Assembly (NCBI GenBank): GCA_038235275.1
Contig: JBBSUC010000001.1
Location: 62,001-126,000, forward strand
Direction: 5' to 3'
DNA: 64,000 bases
Source of the DNA: Persicitalea sp038235275
GTDB taxonomy: Bacteria; Bacteroidota; Bacteroidia; Cytophagales; Spirosomataceae
The first letter of the stretch is position 1, and every line of letters begins with the position of its first letter. Of this stretch, positions 51,929-59,914 are shown piece by piece. Position numbers and translations under genes: made by a program. A model generated the notes under the pieces. It made no database searches, had not been told where the DNA came from, and was given only the letters and a program-made list of their open reading frames with translations.

Positions 51929-53185
51929 TTAGAACGAATAGATGAAGGCCATTCCCAGCGTGGTTTGGCTGTTGTTGGTAAAGTTGCCCTTATCATCCTC
52001 AAACTGCTGGGTTTCGCCTGAGCCGCCCAACTTCGGATAGCTATCGATGCGAAGTTCGGGCTTTAACAGTACGTGGCCGTCGGCCAGCGTAAAATTACCC
52101 GTAAGCGTGAAGGAGTTAACTTTCGTACCCACGCCGTTGCTGTTGACCAGGCCACGAGGTCCATTGCTGTTGTTAAAATTCTCGTAGCGGGCCCCAATTC
52201 CGAAGCCATCTGTAATTGCTGTATTGGCGTAAATGGCCACCCCTCCCCAAGACTGCGCCTCGGAAGGACCGCCACTACCCTGATAATCACCTTTTTGCGA
52301 ACCGTATGCCGCGTTCAGTCCCAGCAAGAATTTTTCGGTAATCTGGTAGCTTGTCGTGAGGTCGAAAATGCTGTAAAAGGCTTTATCCTGTGGAACCTGA
52401 GGAACATCCTCACTGGCCTCATTGCTGCCCATGTAGTTGAGGTATACGCCCCAGTTCTCGACGGGAGAGAAGTACAATTGGCTGATGAAGCCCTTCTGAC
52501 GGTTGTTGTCACCCAGGCCATCCACATTGTTGACCAAACCAAGCATTAGCGACGCGCGGTCTGAAAAAGCATAGGTGGCTTTCAGACCCGTGTGGTAAAA
52601 GGGACCGTTGTTGAACAGATTCGACAGTGAGTAGTTGAAATTCACCGGGGCGTCGATCACCTCGTAGCCGATGTGGGTGCCGAATTGCCCGGCGGTCATC
52701 GAAAATTTGTCGGTGAAATTGTAGGTAAAGTAGGCTTGTTTGATGGCCAGGGCCATACCCGTGTACTCACTATTGAGGACACTCTTTAGATTGCCGTAGT
52801 TACCGAGATCGGCGTTGGGGCCGAAGGTGAGATCGACTACCGCTTCCGACTTGTCGTTGGCATACGTCATTTTAGTCTGTACCAAACCCAACTGAAATTG
52901 ACCGGATCTGATATCGAACGCGCGGGCGTTGGCGACACCCGAGTTTGATCTAGAAGCCGGACGATTGAAGTTGCCGATGTAGTAGGAATCCAGGTAGCCG
53001 GAGAAAGTGAAGGGGCTTTTGGTGTCGTCGTCGGCCTTGGCTTCGGTAGTCTTTTTAGTGCCTTCAACTTTCTTGACTTCCTCCGAGGCGGGCTTCTTTT
53101 TATCATCGTCTCCCGGACCGTCGCCCTTGGCAAAACCCAAAAAAGGGATCATAGCAGATAATACTGTTAAATAAACCTTCTTCAT
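51929..53185 (-). CDS. Outer-membrane beta-barrel porin (BBP2/OmpL-like)
   Basis: The 418-residue protein has a signal peptide (residues 1-19, ending GFAKG) and a charged Lys/Glu/Asp-rich linker to about residue 58. Then come about sixteen amphipathic strands, such as FTFSGYLDSYYIGNFNRP, VVDLTFGPNADLG, AYFTYNFTDKFSMTAGQFGT and ending with GMAFIYSF, the terminal aromatic of barrel proteins. It resembles the putative beta-barrel porin-2 family (DUF1597). It is upstream of amt on the same strand, so it could let ammonium through the outer membrane. Confidence 0.85.
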   Translation of the reverse strand: MKKVYLTVLSAMIPFLGFAKGDGPGDDDKKKPASEEVKKVEGTKKTTEAKADDDTKSPFTFSGYLDSYYIGNFNRPASRSNSGVANARAFDIRSGQFQLGLVQTKMTYANDKSEAVVDLTFGPNADLGNYGNLKSVLNSEYTGMALAIKQAYFTYNFTDKFSMTAGQFGTHIGYEVIDAPVNFNYSLSNLFNNGPFYHTGLKATYAFSDRASLMLGLVNNVDGLGDNNRQKGFISQLYFSPVENWGVYLNYMGSNEASEDVPQVPQDKAFYSIFDLTTSYQITEKFLLGLNAAYGSQKGDYQGSGGPSEAQSWGGVAIYANTAITDGFGIGARYENFNNSNGPRGLVNSNGVGTKVNSFTLTGNFTLADGHVLLKPELRIDSYPKLGGSGETQQFEDDKGNFTNNSQTTLGMAFIYSF

Positions 53186-53527
53186 AATTTTATTTTGTTT
53201 GATTGTTTAGAGGATTATTACCTTTCGATATGGCAAATATTGACTATTAAAGGATAAGATCAAACCAAATAGCTGTTATAATTGAACAATATTTGTAAAA
53301 TTCACAGAAAAATATAATATTTAGCAGATATGATAATATAAATTATTAATATATATTATTTGGCAAAAATACCTCAATCCCAAATTATATATAATAGTAC
53401 AAAATAATCTTTTTGTAGTTATATTCACAAAAATGTCATAGTCATTGCACCGATCAAGCGTGGGTTATCGGCACAAAAAAAAGGCCCATGAATCATGGGC
53501 CTTTTCAAAATGAGTAAGTTAGACGTA
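53186..53527 (-). other. AT-rich gene-free stretch upstream of the porin gene
   Basis: About 340 bases: the ferredoxin terminator on the right and an AT-rich region that should hold the porin promoter. CAAATATT at 53234-53241 is a one-mismatch -7 box on the minus strand. No frame or RNA gene seen. Confidence 0.5.
53479..53505 (-). terminator. Terminator of the ferredoxin gene
   Basis: AAAAGGCCCATGA, one base, TCATGGGCCTTTT. On the minus strand, the stem is followed by a run of eight U's in all, a textbook intrinsic terminator. Confidence 0.9.
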
Positions 53528-53875
53528 CTATTCGTCGTGCATCCAGGCTTTTTTGGCCAACAGGGTGTCTTCCTCCTCTACGTGTTCGGGATCGGGTATG
53601 CAGCAGTCCACGGGACATACCGCCGCACACTGCGGCTCTTCATGGAAGCCCATGCACTCGGTACACTTATCGGAAACTATATAGTAGAATTCGTCAGATA
53701 CGGGGATTTGTTTTTCTTTGCCACTCACTACGGTGCCGTCGCCGAAATCGACTTCGTCGAGGCTCGTGCCATCGCCCCAAGCCCATTCCACGCCGCCTTC
53801 ATAGATGGCAGTGTTGGGGCATTCTGGTTCGCAGGCACCGCAGTTGATGCATTCATCGGTGATCATTATAGCCAT
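53528..53875 (-). CDS. 4Fe-4S dicluster ferredoxin
   Basis: The 115-residue electron carrier has a first cluster motif CINCGACEPECPN (C9, C12, C15, C19) and a second, CTECMGFHEEPQCAAVCPVDC, with a longer loop between its first two cysteine pairs. The region between the clusters is extended (about 35 residues) compared with clostridial 2[4Fe-4S] ferredoxins, as in the type found in Bacteroidota and Proteobacteria. ATG 53875 is chosen over an upstream start at 53926, because the likely promoter starts transcription near 53917. It is divergent from an acyl-CoA reductase gene. Confidence 0.93.
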   Translation of the reverse strand: MAIMITDECINCGACEPECPNTAIYEGGVEWAWGDGTSLDEVDFGDGTVVSGKEKQIPVSDEFYYIVSDKCTECMGFHEEPQCAAVCPVDCCIPDPEHVEEEDTLLAKKAWMHDE

Positions 53876-53890
53876 GCTCGTCGGATTGTT

Positions 53891-53931
53891 TATATTTGTT
53901 CGGCCTTCACTTATTGGAACCAACAAATATA
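53891..53931. promoter_or_regulatory. Inverted pair of TATATTTG boxes between ferredoxin and reductase genes
   Basis: TATATTTGTT (53891-53900) and its exact complement AACAAATATA (53922-53931). The right one, on the minus strand, is a -7 box for ferredoxin, whose leader would be about 42 bases. The left one would fire rightwards 100 bases before the acyl-CoA reductase start. The 10-bp inverted repeat could also be an operator. Neither -33 box is clear. Confidence 0.5.
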
Positions 53932-54006
53932 ATTATTTTTAGTTTCCCACCCATTAGAATAAGGTTAAAATTATCCGCACCTTGAACTATCCAGATAATA
54001 TTTAGC

Positions 54007-55026
54007 ATGATTGACAGAAAAACTCGAATAAATTCATTTGTACAATTAGGTGAATATCTACTAAACCCTACAAATTCGATAGAGTTGCAGGAGGCAACTC
54101 GATTGGCGCGCGCCAAAAATGGCTGGTTCGTGCCGGAAAATACGCTGCTTTCTCTCGGAAAAATCGCCGAAAATTACCTCGGTTTTGCAAAGCTTTCCCG
54201 GTTTTTAGATCATTACGAAGAGGTCGATATGCCAAAAAAGATCGGCGTGGTGATGGCAGGAAATGTACCCGCCGTAGGGTTTCATGATGCATTATGCGTG
54301 TTGCTGAGCGGACACAAGCTTTTGGCCAAGCTCAGTAAGGAGGATACGCCGCTTATGCTTTTCTTGCTGGAAACTTTGAAAAGGTTGGAACCTGCCTTCA
54401 AGAAGATGATCCAATTGGTCGAGCGCATCAACGAAGCCGACGCTTACATTGCCACCGGAAGCGACAACACGGCCCGGTACTTTGAGTACTATTTTGCCAA
54501 AAAACCTCACATTATCCGTAGAAACCGCACCGCCGTGGCGGTATTGGATGGGCAGGAATCCGAGAGAGATCTAGCCGAACTCGGCGAAGACATCCTCCGC
54601 TATTTTGGTCTGGGTTGTCGCAACGTTTCGAAACTTTACGTGCCATCGGGATACGATTTTTCCAAGTTGTACGAAACCCTGGAAGACCAGCGCCCCTTCT
54701 ACGCCAATCACCATAAGTTCTTCAATAACTACGAATACAACCGCTCCATCCTGCTCGTCAACGGAACGCCCCATTACGACAACGGCTTCCTGATGTTCAC
54801 CGAAAGCGAGGCAATGGTGTCGCCCCTAAGCGTGGTGTACTACGAAACCTACGAGTCAATCCCGCAACTGACTGCTGAACTCGCCGACCAAAGCGAAAAA
54901 ATCCAGTGCATTGTCGCCAATCCCGAAAAAATTACTGGCGCCATCCTCTTCGGTCAGGCGCAATCGCCCGGCCTGGCGGATTTTGCGGATGGCGTGGATA
55001 CGATGGCTTTTTTAGCGAGCGTATAA
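54007..55026 (+). CDS. Acyl-CoA reductase (LuxC-like)
   Basis: The 339-residue protein belongs to the LuxC acyl-CoA reductase family, which uses NADPH to reduce acyl-CoA or acyl esters to aldehyde via a catalytic cysteine. The cysteine is C204 in RYFGLGCRNVSKLYVP, and GVVMAGNVPAVGFHDALCVL (about 80-99) is the nucleotide-binding region. HIIRRNRTAVAVLDG is also conserved. The family is common in Bacteroidota, where it probably makes fatty aldehydes or alcohols, not light. It is divergent from a ferredoxin, which is a frequent arrangement. Confidence 0.87.
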   Translation: MIDRKTRINSFVQLGEYLLNPTNSIELQEATRLARAKNGWFVPENTLLSLGKIAENYLGFAKLSRFLDHYEEVDMPKKIGVVMAGNVPAVGFHDALCVLLSGHKLLAKLSKEDTPLMLFLLETLKRLEPAFKKMIQLVERINEADAYIATGSDNTARYFEYYFAKKPHIIRRNRTAVAVLDGQESERDLAELGEDILRYFGLGCRNVSKLYVPSGYDFSKLYETLEDQRPFYANHHKFFNNYEYNRSILLVNGTPHYDNGFLMFTESEAMVSPLSVVYYETYESIPQLTAELADQSEKIQCIVANPEKITGAILFGQAQSPGLADFADGVDTMAFLASV

Positions 55027-55121
55027 TAAATATGAAACCAAGGTAATCTCCACCCCATTTTTTCTGTCGAGTATTTTTTTGTCAGGGCCTACTTCTTATT
55101 TGAATCCAAAATCACCCAGCA

Positions 55122-56300
55122 ATGCCCGACCGCTTCACCGCCGATACTTTTAAAGCCGAACTTTTTCGTATCCTTAGCTATTGGGAAAAATACGGGCCCG
55201 ATGAAGAACGCGGCGGCTTTTACGGGACGGTGACCTTCGACAATGTTCCGGTTGCGGATGCCCCGCGCTCGGTGGTGGTGAATGGTCGCATTTTGTGGAC
55301 CTTCTCGATGGCTCACCGCCTTTTTCCTAATGCTGCCTACCGAAAAATGGCCGACCGAGCCTTCGATTATTTATCCCAACATTTATTCGACCAGGAAAAC
55401 GGCGGTGTCTATTGGTCAGTGACGGCGGACGGGAAACCACTGGAGACCAGAAAACTGATGTACGGGCAAGCATTTGCCATGTACGGACTGAGCGAATACT
55501 ACAGAATTTCGAAGTCAGAATCAGCCCTCAAACTAGCTCAGGGGCTTTTTTCCTACATCGAAAAAGTGGCCTTTGACTCCACAAAAGGCGGATATTGGGA
55601 AGCGGTAGGCCGTGAAGGCCAGACTGTCGACGACTATCTGCTGAGCAACGCACCCTTCGGAAAGAGCATGAACACGCATTTGCACCTGGTGGAGGCTTAC
55701 ACCAATTTGTACCGGGTTTGGCCGGATGCTTTTCTGAAAAAACAAACGGCGGGAATGCTGAATGCCATTCTCGACCATATCGTGGACAAAACGCATCGGA
55801 TGAAGTTATTTTTCACGAAAGACTGGCAACCCAAAGACCAGACGATTTCCTACGGTCACGACATCGAGGCATCGTGGCTCCTCTACGAAACGGCCGAGGC
55901 GCTGCAAGACGAAGCAACGATCGAGCGAGTCAGAACAGAATGTTTGAAAATGGCCGCCGCCGCCACATCGGGTCTGGGGAAAGACGGTGCCCTGAATTAC
56001 GAATATTTTCCCGAAACGCACCACCTCCAAACCAACCGCAGTTGGTGGGTACTGGCCGAGCAAATCGTCGGATTTTATAATGCCTACCAATTGAGCAAGG
56101 ACAAAAAGTACCTCCAAATGGCGGAACGCAGTTGGGAGTACGTCCAGAATAAGTTTATGGACACCCAACGCGGCGAATGGCATACCACCGTCCTGGAAAA
56201 TGGCAGCCCCGTACCCGGCGACAAAATCCATTTTTGGAAAGCCCCTTACCACAATGCCAGAATGTGCGCGGAAATGGCGGGTAGGCTTGGGAAAGGATGA
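55122..56300 (+). CDS. AGE-family epimerase (cellobiose 2-epimerase-like)
   Basis: The 392-residue (alpha/alpha)6-barrel enzyme shows motifs of N-acylglucosamine/cellobiose 2-epimerases: GGFYGTVTFDNVPV at the start, RILWTFSMAHRLF, KLMYGQAFAMYGLSEYY, NTHLHLVEAYTNLYRV, ISYGHDIEASWLL and FWKAPYHNARMCAEM. The histidines in these motifs are the catalytic bases. Such enzymes convert cellobiose to glucosyl-mannose or epimerise GlcNAc. It ends just before a perfect inverted repeat that separates it from a convergent esterase gene. Confidence 0.87.
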   Translation: MPDRFTADTFKAELFRILSYWEKYGPDEERGGFYGTVTFDNVPVADAPRSVVVNGRILWTFSMAHRLFPNAAYRKMADRAFDYLSQHLFDQENGGVYWSVTADGKPLETRKLMYGQAFAMYGLSEYYRISKSESALKLAQGLFSYIEKVAFDSTKGGYWEAVGREGQTVDDYLLSNAPFGKSMNTHLHLVEAYTNLYRVWPDAFLKKQTAGMLNAILDHIVDKTHRMKLFFTKDWQPKDQTISYGHDIEASWLLYETAEALQDEATIERVRTECLKMAAAATSGLGKDGALNYEYFPETHHLQTNRSWWVLAEQIVGFYNAYQLSKDKKYLQMAERSWEYVQNKFMDTQRGEWHTTVLENGSPVPGDKIHFWKAPYHNARMCAEMAGRLGKG

Positions 56301-56314
56301 GATTTCAATAAAAA

Positions 56315-56387
56315 GAATGATAGAATGAGTGAATGATAGAATAAATTGGCGAAAGCAATATTCTATCATTCACTCATTCTATCATTC
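56315..56387. repeat. Perfect 29-bp inverted repeat with TGGCGAAAGCAA loop
   Basis: The left arm (56315-56343) reads GAATGATAGAATGAGTGAAT then GATAGAATA, and the right arm (56359-56387) is its exact complement, with a 15-base loop containing TGGCGAAAGCAA. The units GAATGATA and GAATGAGT are those of the array at 14.6 kb, which also has this core. It lies between convergent genes and forms a very stable hairpin, so it probably acts as terminator for both. Confidence 0.9.
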
Positions 56388-56391
56388 AAAA

Positions 56392-58119
56392 TCAATATCT
56401 CCAACTAGTAATATCCGCCCCCACCGGCGCGGAGGTTTCTATACGTTTCAGGATCTTGGGCAGGTACATGGTGTTGTAATGGAGCCGCGAGATGTAGTTG
56501 GGTTGCGTATGGTCGCCGTTCCAGCAGTGTTCGGCGCGGTCGCCGTAATCCACTTCGCCGTAGTAGTTGGGGGAGCGAGTGCTTTTGAGATAATCCTCCA
56601 TCAAATACACGGCATTGTTGAGGTAATAGTTGTCCATGTCGCCGCAGTAGATGTGGATTTTGCCCGTTAGCTTGGGGCCAAGGGTTTTCCAATCGCGCTT
56701 CAGAATGTGCATCAGGTCGTAGTTTTCTTTCCAGTACTGCGCTACACTTGGGTCGATGGCGCCCGTTTTCTTGTCCCAAATGGGTTTGGGATAACCGTCC
56801 GCGCCGACGGGCGAAAAGACCGCCTGCCAAATATCCCACTGGTCGCCGGAGCGGCCTTTGCTCCCTTGCACCGCCTCCCTCCTATTCATGTCTTCCAAAG
56901 TACAGAGCATTTCGCCCAAGTAATTGCGCTTGCCGGGACGCGGGGTTTGCTTGAAGGGACCATCCCAGTAGTAGGCGTTTTTATCCTTATACAGGTTCAC
57001 CATCGTGTAGGCCTGAAAGGTAATCGGGTCGGGACAGGCGGCGAAGCAGCCGTTGAACTCGTCGGGGTAGAAAACCTGCGCGGCCAGTGCCTCCCAGCCG
57101 CCCGTGGAGCCGCCGTAGGTAAAGCGCGCCCAGCCTTGCCCGATGCCCCGAAACTGCCGCTCGATTTCGGGCAGTAGTTCGTACATAATGGCATCGCCGT
57201 AGGGGCCGAGATTGGCCGAATTCACTGCGTAAGAATCGTCGTAAAACGGGTTGGCGTGTTGAATCTCGACCACCAGGTAGCGCGGAAAATTCGGGCTCGT
57301 CCACTGCTTGTACATGTCGTAGGCTTCCTGCGCTACAACTTTTTCATAGCCATAAATTCCAAACCGAGCCGCGTAGGCTGACGTATCCATGTCGGCGGGC
57401 GGCGGCGTTTCGCTGAATCCGCTGAATTCCTCCGGGAAGTGACCGTGGAAAAGGCAAAGCGGGTATTTGGCTTCCGGGTGTTTGTCGAAACCTTCGGGTA
57501 GCAGCACCCAGGCGGCCAGGTGCATATCACGGCCCCAGAACTTGCTCAGTTTTTCCGACTTGATTTTGATGTACTTAATGTATTTCGTCTGCTTCTTGGC
57601 CGGATCGCCCAATTCGGGATTGACCTGATCGAGTTTTAACTTTAACGTTTTACTGGATTTGGGATCGAACCGAATTTTGATGGGTTTGGAATAATGATTG
57701 CCGGGAGCGGTGCGCCAATTCTGTCCCTCGCCCCGATCCATCGGCAACTTGACGGATTTGCCGTCGCTTCGCTTGAATGTTTCGTACTCGTGCAGCAAAA
57801 CCTGCACGTAGTACTCGCCCGCCGGGATCTCGGCGAACGAAGCCTTGGGATAGCCAGCGGTGTTCATATCATACGTTACGCCCTGACCCGGACGTACGCC
57901 TTCCACGTCCATGCCGAACATTTGTTGAGAATCCACTTCATCGCTGATTTGAAAGCGAGGTTCGGCCCCTTCTTTAGTGGAGAGGAAAAGCAGCAATCGA
58001 CCATCCAGCGTAGCTGTTTTGGCAAAAGTCGGGAGATCGATCTCGAACCGGCCCACGCTTTGGGCGAGGAGCGAGAGTGTCAAAAAGCTGAGGAACAGAG
58101 AAAGGAAAAATGGCTTCAT
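56392..58119 (-). CDS. Secreted alpha/beta-hydrolase, putative esterase
   Basis: The 575-residue protein has a signal peptide (residues 1-20, ending LLAQS). The N-terminal 200 residues form a beta-rich accessory region, and the C-terminal part is an esterase-fold alpha/beta hydrolase. The nucleophile S338 sits in FTYGGSTGGWEALA. The histidine is likely in RAEHCWNGDHTQ near residue 545. It is secreted to periplasm or surface. The substrate may be a carbohydrate ester, but this is a guess. The next gene, read from the same strand just before it, is another esterase-like protein. Confidence 0.8.
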   Translation of the reverse strand: MKPFFLSLFLSFLTLSLLAQSVGRFEIDLPTFAKTATLDGRLLLFLSTKEGAEPRFQISDEVDSQQMFGMDVEGVRPGQGVTYDMNTAGYPKASFAEIPAGEYYVQVLLHEYETFKRSDGKSVKLPMDRGEGQNWRTAPGNHYSKPIKIRFDPKSSKTLKLKLDQVNPELGDPAKKQTKYIKYIKIKSEKLSKFWGRDMHLAAWVLLPEGFDKHPEAKYPLCLFHGHFPEEFSGFSETPPPADMDTSAYAARFGIYGYEKVVAQEAYDMYKQWTSPNFPRYLVVEIQHANPFYDDSYAVNSANLGPYGDAIMYELLPEIERQFRGIGQGWARFTYGGSTGGWEALAAQVFYPDEFNGCFAACPDPITFQAYTMVNLYKDKNAYYWDGPFKQTPRPGKRNYLGEMLCTLEDMNRREAVQGSKGRSGDQWDIWQAVFSPVGADGYPKPIWDKKTGAIDPSVAQYWKENYDLMHILKRDWKTLGPKLTGKIHIYCGDMDNYYLNNAVYLMEDYLKSTRSPNYYGEVDYGDRAEHCWNGDHTQPNYISRLHYNTMYLPKILKRIETSAPVGADITSWRY

Positions 58120-58150
58120 GATTCAAACTGTATTTAGGTGGAGATAGAAA

Positions 58151-58978
58151 TCAACGTTTCATAGCCCAATGTAAGAAGTTTGGGAAAATTTTTGCCCAAG
58201 TATCGGGACGATGCTCCCCGTCCTGCACTTCTTCGTACACAATATCTCTGCCCCAACCATACCCTTTACGCTCCAACTCCGCAATCAAATCCAGCGTATC
58301 ATCGATGGAGTCAATGATACCGTCGTTATCCCGATCTGCCTCTTCGTCGCGGGTACCCGTCTGAAACCAGAACTGGAGCGGAGGCTGGCCGGGCGCGTGG
58401 CGGATCAGGTTGTGCATGATGCGGTCGCTTTCATCGTAATCGTCTTCAAGCGCGCGCTGACGCCACCAAAAGGAGCCAGAAAATACACCAACCTTTGAGA
58501 ATTGTTCGGGATGGTGCCAGGCGATGTCCAGCGCCATCAAACCACTCAGCGAAAAACCCACAATCGTCCAATCGGCGCGATTTTCAGAAAGATTGAAATT
58601 GGCTTTGAGATAGGGAGTCAATTCATCCATCACGAATTGGGTCGTGTTGGCGGCTTTGTTGCCTCGGTACGCGTAGTCAGGCTGCGACGCGATTCCATAC
58701 TCATAAATCCGGTTTCTATTGGCATGAACCCCGATTACCAGAAGTGGCTTTTGGCGATAGTTCTGGTCAAATTCTCCAAGTGTTTTCCTCATGCGCAGGG
58801 CGGGAAAATCCTGTCCGTCAAAAACCAGCAAAACCGACAGCGGGACATTGACTGCGGGATTCTGCGGTTGTAGGAGAGTCAACTTCACCATCCGTTTCAA
58901 ATGGGTGGAATGAAGCCTTATTTCTCGGGGAAGAGATTCGGAAATCGGGGTCTTTTCAGCGGTAGAGGATAGATTCAC
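58151..58978 (-). CDS. Esterase-fold alpha/beta hydrolase with calcium-like loop
   Basis: The 275-residue protein belongs to the esterase D/Fes-type family. The nucleophile motif is GFSLSG at 141-146 with S143 (the family normally has GxSxG). The acid is expected near D212-D215, and the histidine in QDGEHRPDTWAKIFPN. Residues 215-227 contain DRDNDGIIDSIDD, a DxDxDGxxD calcium-binding loop as in thrombospondin type 3 or dockerin repeats, not a usual part of this fold. There is no signal peptide. Transcribed before the larger secreted esterase and divergent from the ligase cluster. Confidence 0.82.
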   Translation of the reverse strand: MNLSSTAEKTPISESLPREIRLHSTHLKRMVKLTLLQPQNPAVNVPLSVLLVFDGQDFPALRMRKTLGEFDQNYRQKPLLVIGVHANRNRIYEYGIASQPDYAYRGNKAANTTQFVMDELTPYLKANFNLSENRADWTIVGFSLSGLMALDIAWHHPEQFSKVGVFSGSFWWRQRALEDDYDESDRIMHNLIRHAPGQPPLQFWFQTGTRDEEADRDNDGIIDSIDDTLDLIAELERKGYGWGRDIVYEEVQDGEHRPDTWAKIFPNFLHWAMKR

Positions 58979-59036
58979 AAACAGATATACGAAGTGTATT
59001 GTAAAAAACTGGACGGTTAATTTTACAAACTATGAT

Positions 59037-59044
59037 TAGATTTG
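59037..59044 (+). promoter_or_regulatory. Candidate -7 element of the ligase cluster
   Basis: TAGATTTG matches TAnnTTTG. It overlaps the TTG at 59042 and would start transcription near 59051, so that TTG cannot serve as a translation start from this promoter. No TTG at 17-23 bases upstream. Confidence 0.5.
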
Positions 59045-59095
59045 CAACAATGTTGGCTAAATAGCCCGAAAGCCCCCACCGAATCCTACAACATC

Positions 59096-59803
59096 TTGCA
59101 AGAAAACCATATCAGTTATTATTCCCACCATCTGGGCCGCTCGATCGACATGCTGGTGTACGGGCATTGGGGTTACCCGATCCTGATTTTTCCCACCACA
59201 ATGGGCGACCACCATCAGGCCAAAGGCATGGGACTCATCGACTCGGTGCGCGGACTGGTTGAGTCGGGGCAGTTCAAAATCTACTGCATCGATAGCATTG
59301 ATAAGGAATCCTGGTACGGGCGTCACCTCACGCCACCCCAAAAAGTACTCAACCACATTCAGTACGATAAGTTTTTGACCAATGAACTGGTGCCCTACAT
59401 TCAGCGCGAATGCAGCGTGGACAAAGTCGGTGTGGCCGGGTGCAGTTTCGGCGGCTATCACGCTCTCAACTTCGCTTTTCGTCATCCCGAGCAGGTGGCC
59501 TACCTCATCAGCATGAGCGGGGCGTTCGATATCCGCTCTTTCATGAGCGGCTACTACGACGACAACGTATACTTCAACAATCCCGTCGACTACATCCCCA
59601 ACGAGGAGGGGTGGCGCTACAACCACATGAAAATCGTGCTGGGTTCTTCGGAATGGGACATCTGCCTTAATGCCAACCTGACCATGACCCGAATCCTGAA
59701 CAATAAAGGAATTGACCATTGGTCCGATATTAAAGGTTGGGAATTGCACGACTGGCCCTTGTGGCACAGAATGTTCCCCGATTATTTGTCGAAGATGATG
59801 TAA
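59096..59803 (+). CDS. Esterase-family alpha/beta hydrolase, first gene of ligase cluster
   Basis: The 235-residue protein begins with SYYSHHLGRSIDMLVYGHWG and has VAGCSFGGYHALNFAFRHPE with nucleophile S117 in G-C-S-F-G. IRSFMSGYYDDNVYFNNPVDY and ELHDWPLWHRMFP complete the signature, the latter with the catalytic histidine. It is a cytoplasmic esterase D-like hydrolase. The start is uncertain: no ATG is in frame before residue 19, and TTG 59096 or the longer TTG 59042 is possible; 59096 is chosen because the -7 box covers 59042. The ATP-grasp gene follows after 111 bases. Confidence 0.8.
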   Translation: MQENHISYYSHHLGRSIDMLVYGHWGYPILIFPTTMGDHHQAKGMGLIDSVRGLVESGQFKIYCIDSIDKESWYGRHLTPPQKVLNHIQYDKFLTNELVPYIQRECSVDKVGVAGCSFGGYHALNFAFRHPEQVAYLISMSGAFDIRSFMSGYYDDNVYFNNPVDYIPNEEGWRYNHMKIVLGSSEWDICLNANLTMTRILNNKGIDHWSDIKGWELHDWPLWHRMFPDYLSKMM

Positions 59804-59914
59804 AGGAAGGGAATGATAAAGTACTCCTAATTGGCCAACAACTTTGCGCCTTCATGCCCTTGCCACTTTAAACCTTAAATACTAATTTCGCTTACCACCA
59901 ACCAAAACTACCCT

